Below are positions 59,630-64,000 of a DNA stretch of 64,000 nt, piece by piece. The position numbers and the translations under genes were made by a program. Source of the stretch: an uncultured Bacteroidales bacterium (GTDB taxonomy: Bacteria > Bacteroidota > Bacteroidia > Bacteroidales > UBA932); NCBI GenBank assembly GCA_900320185.1, contig ONRD01000001.1:169880-233879 (forward strand), written 5' to 3'. The first letter of the stretch is position 1. Every line of letters starts with the position of its first letter. The notes below the pieces were generated by a model. That model did no database searches, was not told the origin of the DNA, and worked only from the letters and a program-made list of their open reading frames with translations.

Positions 59630-62455
59630 ATGTCCGGAAAGAAAGAATACATCGAGATACGCGGCGCAAAGGCGCACAACCTCAGGGGGGTCAACGTGGA
59701 CATCCCCAGGGACGAATTCGTCGTGGTCACGGGACTGAGCGGTAGCGGCAAGTCCTCCCTTGCCTTCGACACGATCTACGCCGAAGGACAGAGACGCTAC
59801 CTGGACACCCTGTCCACCTATGCCAAACATTTCATGGGAGTACTGGAAAAGCCCGACGTTGAAAGCATCGAAGGGCTCAGCCCCATAATCGCGATAGAAC
59901 AGAAGACCACGGGCAACAACCCCAGGTCGACCGTGGGCACCATCACCGAGATCTATGACTTCCTCCGCCTCCTGTACGCAAGGGCGTCGAGAGCATATTC
60001 CCCCGTGACGGGAAGGGAGATGGTCCGCTACACCGACGAGCAGATCGTGGACTTGATAATAGACGGCTACCAGGGCCGCAAATGCTGCCTGCTCGCTCCC
60101 CTGGTCGTCGGCCGCAAAGGCCACTACCGCGAGCTGTTCGACCAGCTCAGGAAACGCGGGTACACCGAAGTCAGGGTGGACGGAGAGATCCGCCCCCTGG
60201 CAGAGACCGATGCCGTGGACCGCTACAAGGCCCATTTCATCGAGCTGGTCGTGGACAAGCTGAAGCCCTCGGAAGGTGACAGGAAGCGCATACGCGATTC
60301 GGTGATGACAGCCCTGAACCTGGGCAAAGGCTCCGTGGCGATGCTGGACATTTCCGACTCCACCGTCAAGCACTTCTCAAAGCATCTCATCGACCCCGAG
60401 TCAGGAATATCCCTAAGGGAGCCTGCCCCGCACTCCTTCTCATTCAACTCACCTGAAGGATACTGCCCGCACTGCAAGGGCCTGGGCATGATCGTGGACG
60501 TGAACATCGACAGCATCATCCCGGACAGGAGCGCATCCATTGCGGACGGAGGAATCGTTCCCCTCGGGAAACTCCGCCAGAACAAGAAGTTCGACATACT
60601 GCGGTCGATAGCCCGGAAATACGGATTCTCCCTGTACGACCCGATAGAGACGATTCCGGACGAGGCCGTCAGCCATATCATTTTCGGGAGCGACGAACTG
60701 TTCAGGGTAGGCGAAGGGAACCTCTCCGAAATGGTTTCCTGGGGCGGAGTCGTCGATGACATCGACGAGAAGATAGTGTGCCCGGTCTGCCACGGGACCC
60801 GCCTGAACGAGAACGCCCGCAGTTTCAAGATCGACGGCAAGACCATTTCCGATGCCGCCGCGATGGAGATGAGCGAGTTCAAGGCGTGGCTGGAATCCCT
60901 CCCGGACAAACTGAGCGAAAGGGAGAACAGGATCGCCCGCGACATCCTCAAGGAACTTAACGACAGGGTCGGTTTCATGCTGGGAGTCGGTCTCGACTAC
61001 CTCTCGCTCGACAGGGCCACTTCCTCCCTGTCGGGAGGAGAGAGCCAGAGGATCCGGCTCGCCACCCAGATAGGTTCGAAACTGGTGAACGTCCTGTACA
61101 TCCTGGACGAGCCCTCCATCGGGCTCCACCAGAGGGACAACCTGAAACTCATCTCCTCGCTCAAGGAACTGCGCCGCGAGGGCAACTCGGTGATGGTCGT
61201 GGAACATGACATGGAGACCATGCGGAATGCGGACTGGCTCGTGGACGTAGGTCCGGGAGCAGGAGAAGAGGGCGGCAGGATCTGCCTCTCGGCCCCTCTC
61301 AAAGCCGCTCTCGCATATGGCGCAAATCCAGGGAAGGCCCCCGCCGGAACGGACAGGGAGACCCTGTCGCACTGTGTTTTCGGCAAGTCACTAACCCTGG
61401 ACTACCTCATGGGACGCCTGACCATACCGGTGCCTGAAAAACGCCGCCGGGGGAACGGGCTTACCTTGGGGATAAGAGGGGCGCGCGGGAACAACCTCAA
61501 GGACGTGGACGTGGACTTCCCTCTCGGCTGCTTCATCGGAGTGGCCGGGGTCAGCGGCAGCGGGAAATCATCCCTGGTCAACGAGACCCTGATGCCTGTC
61601 CTGAAGAACAAGTTCTACAGGTCGAAGTTGAAACCCCTTCCCCACGGCTCGGTCGAAGGTACGGGCAACATAGACAAGCTGATCGAAATCGACCAGAGCC
61701 CCATCGGACGCTCCCCACGGTCCAATCCGGCGACATTCACAGGAGTCTTCAACGACATCCGCAACCTTTTCGAGGACACACCGGACGCCAAGATCCGCGG
61801 CTTCAAGGCCGGCAGGTTCTCCTTCAATGTGGCAGGCGGACGCTGCGAGGCCTGCAACGGCGCCGGATTCAAGGTTATTGAAATGAATTTCCTGCCGTCG
61901 GTGAACGTGGTCTGCGACGAATGCAGGGGACGGCGCTACAAGGAAGACACCCTCGCCGTACGCTACAAGGGCAAGAACATCAACGACGTCCTTGAGATGC
62001 CGGTGAGCGAGGCCTATGAATTCTTCAAGCCCATCCCAAACATCGCAAGGAAACTGAAGGCCCTCGTGGACGTCGGACTGGGTTACGTCCACCTGGGACA
62101 GTCCGCAGTCACCCTCTCCGGCGGAGAGTCACAGAGGATGAAACTGGCCGCCGAGCTGTTCCGCAAGGCCACCGGGAACACCCTTTACATCCTCGACGAG
62201 CCCACCACGGGGCTTCATTTCGAAGACATCAAGATACTGCTTGGAGTGCTGCAGCAACTGGTCGAACAGGGCAACACCGTGATCATCATCGAGCACAACC
62301 TTGACATCCTGAAATCGGTCGACTACATCATAGACCTCGGCCCCGAGGGAGGCAGCAAGGGTGGCACGATCGTGGCCAAGGGCACTCCCGAAGAAGTCGC
62401 CGCCAACCCCGACTCGGTCACAGGCCCCTATCTTCTCGAAGCGCTGAAAGGCTGA
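59630..62455 (+). CDS. uvrA: Excinuclease ABC subunit A
   Basis: UvrA recognises DNA damage in nucleotide excision repair. The 941-residue protein has two ABC ATPase modules, with Walker [11 protein letters not shown] (residues 34-43) and [10 protein letters not shown] near 645. The signatures are [17 protein letters not shown] and [12 protein letters not shown]. The zinc knuckles are [24 protein letters not shown] and CDECRGRRY. An earlier in-frame ATG at 59561 would add 23 residues unlike UvrA, so I chose 59630. It is divergent from the MBL gene. Confidence 0.95.
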   Translation: MSGKKEYIEIRGAKAHNLRGVNVDIPRDEFVVVTGLSGSGKSSLAFDTIYAEGQRRYLDTLSTYAKHFMGVLEKPDVESIEGLSPIIAIEQKTTGNNPRSTVGTITEIYDFLRLLYARASRAYSPVTGREMVRYTDEQIVDLIIDGYQGRKCCLLAPLVVGRKGHYRELFDQLRKRGYTEVRVDGEIRPLAETDAVDRYKAHFIELVVDKLKPSEGDRKRIRDSVMTALNLGKGSVAMLDISDSTVKHFSKHLIDPESGISLREPAPHSFSFNSPEGYCPHCKGLGMIVDVNIDSIIPDRSASIADGGIVPLGKLRQNKKFDILRSIARKYGFSLYDPIETIPDEAVSHIIFGSDELFRVGEGNLSEMVSWGGVVDDIDEKIVCPVCHGTRLNENARSFKIDGKTISDAAAMEMSEFKAWLESLPDKLSERENRIARDILKELNDRVGFMLGVGLDYLSLDRATSSLSGGESQRIRLATQIGSKLVNVLYILDEPSIGLHQRDNLKLISSLKELRREGNSVMVVEHDMETMRNADWLVDVGPGAGEEGGRICLSAPLKAALAYGANPGKAPAGTDRETLSHCVFGKSLTLDYLMGRLTIPVPEKRRRGNGLTLGIRGARGNNLKDVDVDFPLGCFIGVAGVSGSGKSSLVNETLMPVLKNKFYRSKLKPLPHGSVEGTGNIDKLIEIDQSPIGRSPRSNPATFTGVFNDIRNLFEDTPDAKIRGFKAGRFSFNVAGGRCEACNGAGFKVIEMNFLPSVNVVCDECRGRRYKEDTLAVRYKGKNINDVLEMPVSEAYEFFKPIPNIARKLKALVDVGLGYVHLGQSAVTLSGGESQRMKLAAELFRKATGNTLYILDEPTTGLHFEDIKILLGVLQQLVEQGNTVIIIEHNLDILKSVDYIIDLGPEGGSKGGTIVAKGTPEEVAANPDSVTGPYLLEALKG

Positions 62456-62527
62456 GCCCGGGAGGGGGGGCATCCCGGCGGACGGGTCAAATCCGCAGCC
62501 CCCTCAGGAACAGCCCTTTTCGCCAGG

Positions 62528-62586
62528 TTTCCATATATCCGCATATTAAAAGACAAATTTCCATATATTCGCATATTAAAAGACAA
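62528..62586 (+). repeat. Tandem 30-bp duplication covering a promoter-like box upstream of ybjQ
   Basis: TTTCCATATATCCGCATATT at 62528 begins a 29-bp unit that repeats at 62558-62586 with one base changed (ATATCC to ATATTC). Each copy contains a -7-like box, TATATCCG (62533-62540) and TATATTCG (62563-62570). The same TATATTCG box occurs before the PHP gene. Confidence 0.8.
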
Positions 62587-62595
62587 TTAATTATT

Positions 62596-62916
62596 ATGAT
62601 CCTTTCCACAACTCCGTCCATCGAAGGGCGGACCATTTCGGAATACAAAGGAGTCGTTTTCGGGGAAGTCATCTCCGGCGTGAATTTCTTCAGCGACTTC
62701 AAGGCGAGCATCCGCAACATCGTCGGCGGACGCAGCGGCTCCTATGAAAACGAACTCATCAAGGCCCGCACCCAGGCCATTGACGAAATGACGGACCGCG
62801 CCGCAGGGCTCGGGGCGGACGCCGTCGTGGGCATCGACATCGACTATGAAGTCCTTGGCGAGAACAACGGCATGCTCATGGTCACAGCATCCGGAACCGC
62901 AGTCAAACTCCTGTAG
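62596..62916 (+). CDS. YbjQ/DUF74 family protein
   Basis: The 106-residue protein matches the YbjQ fold: [20 protein letters not shown] near the start and [21 protein letters not shown] in the middle, then [10 protein letters not shown] and [11 protein letters not shown] at the end. The family forms pentamers; a metal-binding role was suggested but is not proven. Its last two codons and stop lie inside the first 88-bp repeat copy. Confidence 0.8.
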   Translation: MILSTTPSIEGRTISEYKGVVFGEVISGVNFFSDFKASIRNIVGGRSGSYENELIKARTQAIDEMTDRAAGLGADAVVGIDIDYEVLGENNGMLMVTASGTAVKLL

Positions 62917-63084
62917 GAGAGCCGGAAGGTACAACGGAATATGCGCTTGTTCGCAAGCGGTGTTGTCCTGAAGGTCCCTGGCATCCCGCAGCCAGACTCC
63001 TGTAGGAGAGCCGGAAGGTACAACGGAATTTGCGCTTGTTCGTAAGCGGTGTTGTCCTGAAGGTCCCTGGCCTCCCGCAGCCAT
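62907..63084 (+). repeat. Two tandem 89-bp repeat units with a TTCG hairpin
   Basis: Copy 1 is 62907-62995 and copy 2 is 62996-63084. They differ at only three internal bases plus the last base. Each unit starts with CTCCTGTAGGAG and contains a hairpin CGCTTG-TTCG-CAAGCG (62944-62959; 63033-63048 in copy 2, with a G-T wobble at the loop). It is enclosed by an outer GG(T)ACAAC/GTTGTCC stem. Copy 1 begins in the last codons of ybjQ. The structure suggests a mobile palindromic or RNA element. Confidence 0.9.
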
Positions 63085-63100
63085 AAGCGAGTTCAATGAT

Positions 63101-63526
63101 ATGAGAAAAATGCTTTTTGTATTTGCAGGGCTCATCTGCATCTTGTCCTGCCAGCCTCCAACCGACTTGCCATACACCCGGATGGCGAATTACTATGTCC
63201 GCAACGACGCTGAATTGCCGGTTGAAGCGAAGATCGACGACCGTGCTACGTTCGAGAGCCTTTTCGGAATGGCTGCCCTCATGGGGACGGACGGAGAGCC
63301 GACACCTGTCGACTGGGACAGGGAGTTCGTCCTTGCCGTGGCGGACCCCTCGACAGACCTGCTGACCACACTTGACCCGGAGTCCCTGCGCCTGAAGGGT
63401 GGAGAACTCGTCTTCACGTACACCGAAACCGTCGGGGACAGACAGTCCTACTGGACCCTGCCTTTCCTGATGATAAAGGTGGACAGGAAGTACGATACGG
63501 GATCCGTCAAGTTCATCCGTCATTAG
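63101..63526 (+). CDS. Predicted lipoprotein of unknown function
   Basis: The 141-residue protein has a clear lipobox (FAGLICILSCQPP, Cys17). The mature part is mixed with Asp/Glu, with WDREFVLAVADPSTDLL and YWTLPFLMIKVDRKYDTGS. I recognise no family. The last four codons and stop are inside the first unit of a 34-bp tandem repeat. The gene sits among repeats and near an IS element, so it may be an accessory gene. Confidence 0.6.
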   Translation: MRKMLFVFAGLICILSCQPPTDLPYTRMANYYVRNDAELPVEAKIDDRATFESLFGMAALMGTDGEPTPVDWDREFVLAVADPSTDLLTTLDPESLRLKGGELVFTYTETVGDRQSYWTLPFLMIKVDRKYDTGSVKFIRH

Positions 63527-63714
63527 ACCGGAGGGTCCGTGCAGTTTCATTCGGCACTAGACCGGAGGATCCACTAAGGCCCATCCACCATTAGACCGGA
63601 GGGCCCACTCAGGTTCATCCACCATTAGACCGGAGGGTCCACTCAGGCCCATCCGACATTAGACCGGAGGGTCCACTCAGGCTCATCCGACATTAGACCG
63701 GAGGGTCCACTCAG
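63511..63714 (+). repeat. Six 34-bp tandem repeats at the end of the lipoprotein gene
   Basis: Six units of exactly 34 bp (63511-63544, 63545-63578, 63579-63612, 63613-63646, 63647-63680, 63681-63714) share the core TTAGACCGGAGGGTCCACTC (or close variants; unit 2 reads CTAGACCGGAGGATCCACTA). Each has a short GACC-GGAG-GGTC hairpin. Divergence is highest in units 1 and 2. There are no spacers between units. From 63715 to 63794 I see nothing else recognisable. Confidence 0.9.
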
Positions 63715-63794
63715 GCCGTCACCGGGAACCGGTAAGCAAACCGGCTGGAAAAATCCCAGTTCTCCATCGCAAGCGATATTGCCCAGAGAACCAT

Positions 63795-63898
63795 GCCTGG
63801 AGCCTGAGCCATCCACGCTAGAGGCCCGTTTCCGTGGATGGTCCCAGCCTGGAGCCCGAGCCATCCACGCTAGAGGCTTGTTTTTGTGGCTGGAACCC
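63795..63898 (+). repeat. Two 52-bp repeat units containing an inverted repeat
   Basis: Units are 63795-63846 and 63847-63898. In unit 1 CCATCCACG (63809-63817) and CGTGGATGG (63833-63841) form a perfect 9-bp stem around CTAGAGGC. In unit 2 the 3' arm has decayed (GTGGCTGG). The unit ends next to the IS3 element end. Confidence 0.8.
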
Positions 63899-63901
63899 GT
63901 C

Positions 63902-64000
63902 TGTGAAGTGCGCCCCTTTTGTTGGACGGATTAATAACTAAGATCTATGGTTTTGAGTTCGGTATTGCACCGGGCTCATTCCGTTTAGTTTTGCTTTGAT
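63902..64000 (-). mobile_element. End of an IS3-family insertion sequence, truncated by the window
   Basis: The sequence TGTGAAGTGCGCCCC from 63902 and GTTGGAC just after resemble IS3-family terminal inverted repeats (TGnnnTGnnCCCC...GTTGGAC). Immediately inside, the transposase C-terminus reads toward this end, as expected for the right end of the element. The rest lies beyond 64000. Confidence 0.75.
63938..64000 (-). CDS. IS3-family transposase OrfB, C-terminal fragment (partial)
   Basis: The minus frame reads IKAKLNGMSPVQYRTQNHRS and stops at 63938-63940. The run KLNGMSPVQYRTQ is the hallmark C-terminus of the integrase-type OrfB transposase of IS3/IS150 elements. Only 20 codons are in the window; the rest lies past the right edge. 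Whether the element is complete cannot be seen. Confidence 0.8.
   Translation of the reverse strand: MKAKLNGMSPVQYRTQNHRS

Noticed and set aside
62587-63177. Minus-strand frame across the 89-bp repeats and ybjQ
   Set aside because: It is antisense to ybjQ and crosses repeat copies; the peptide has no recognisable domain.
63511-63714. CRISPR array
   Set aside because: The 34-bp units are head to tail with no spacers, and no cas gene is present.

Overview
The window is a gene-dense, GC-rich stretch of chromosome from a member of Bacteroidota, most likely order Bacteroidales. The evidence is the promoter type (TTTG, about 20 bases, then TAnnTTTG), the lack of strong ribosome binding sites, and a gene set usual for that group: GH106 and GH109 glycosidases, an ExbB/ExbD/ExbD proton-channel operon, DUF4956 beside a VTC polyphosphate polymerase, a DUF3127 protein, short SerA and SerC, and paired deoxynucleoside kinases. 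I did not see any rRNA, tRNA or CRISPR array. Most of the window is core housekeeping sequence. 

Layout. 1-7345: a truncated GH106 rhamnosidase-like lipoprotein, a BASS-type transporter, a TPR protein, RsmF-like rRNA methyltransferase, PyrE and a Nudix hydrolase. 7415-11619: QueA, DprA, TatD and type I asparaginase. 11746-14067: an ExbB-ExbD-ExbD operon, closed by a strong terminator. 14219-22919: AsnS, Udk, a TonB-like protein, a large anchored protein, an acyl-CoA synthetase, a dCMP deaminase-like enzyme and a CtpA-type protease. 22927-29622: a short NtrC-like regulator, Cmk, IspH, EF-P, LptB and DnaX. 29715-33822: an exported protein, an M16 peptidase, an O-methyltransferase and a GH109-like protein. 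33863-39644 (minus): an inositol-phosphatase-like protein, a frameshifted MetG, DnaG and a DUF308 membrane protein. 39702-46476: a PHP phosphatase, a polyphosphate polymerase pair, RecQ, an FKBP lipoprotein and an SSB-tailed DUF3127 protein. 46473-53019: MiaA, a pRiA4b ORF-3-like protein, an IMPACT family protein, PyrB, SerC, SerA and DUF1015. 53180-59562 (minus): a TlpA-like thiol-disulfide protein, GH53 galactanase, a second acyl-CoA synthetase, two deoxynucleoside kinases and a metallo-beta-lactamase fold hydrolase. 59630-64000: UvrA, a YbjQ protein, a small lipoprotein, a cluster of tandem repeats and the end of an IS3-family element that runs off the window. 

The most unusual locus is between ispH and efp. 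A perfect 67-bp direct repeat holds the last 16 codons and stop of ispH plus the complete efp promoter. It flanks a 538-bp AT-rich insert encoding one predicted lipoprotein. The arrangement leaves ispH intact, gives the insert its own copy of the promoter and keeps a second copy for efp, so it looks like a recent minimal cassette insertion. Two other repeat families, near the right edge, also begin in the last codons of a gene. Other points of interest are an apparent frameshift that separates the tRNA-binding domain from MetG, two operon ends sharing one bulged terminator design, and several genes whose promoter -7 box lies only a few bases before the start codon.
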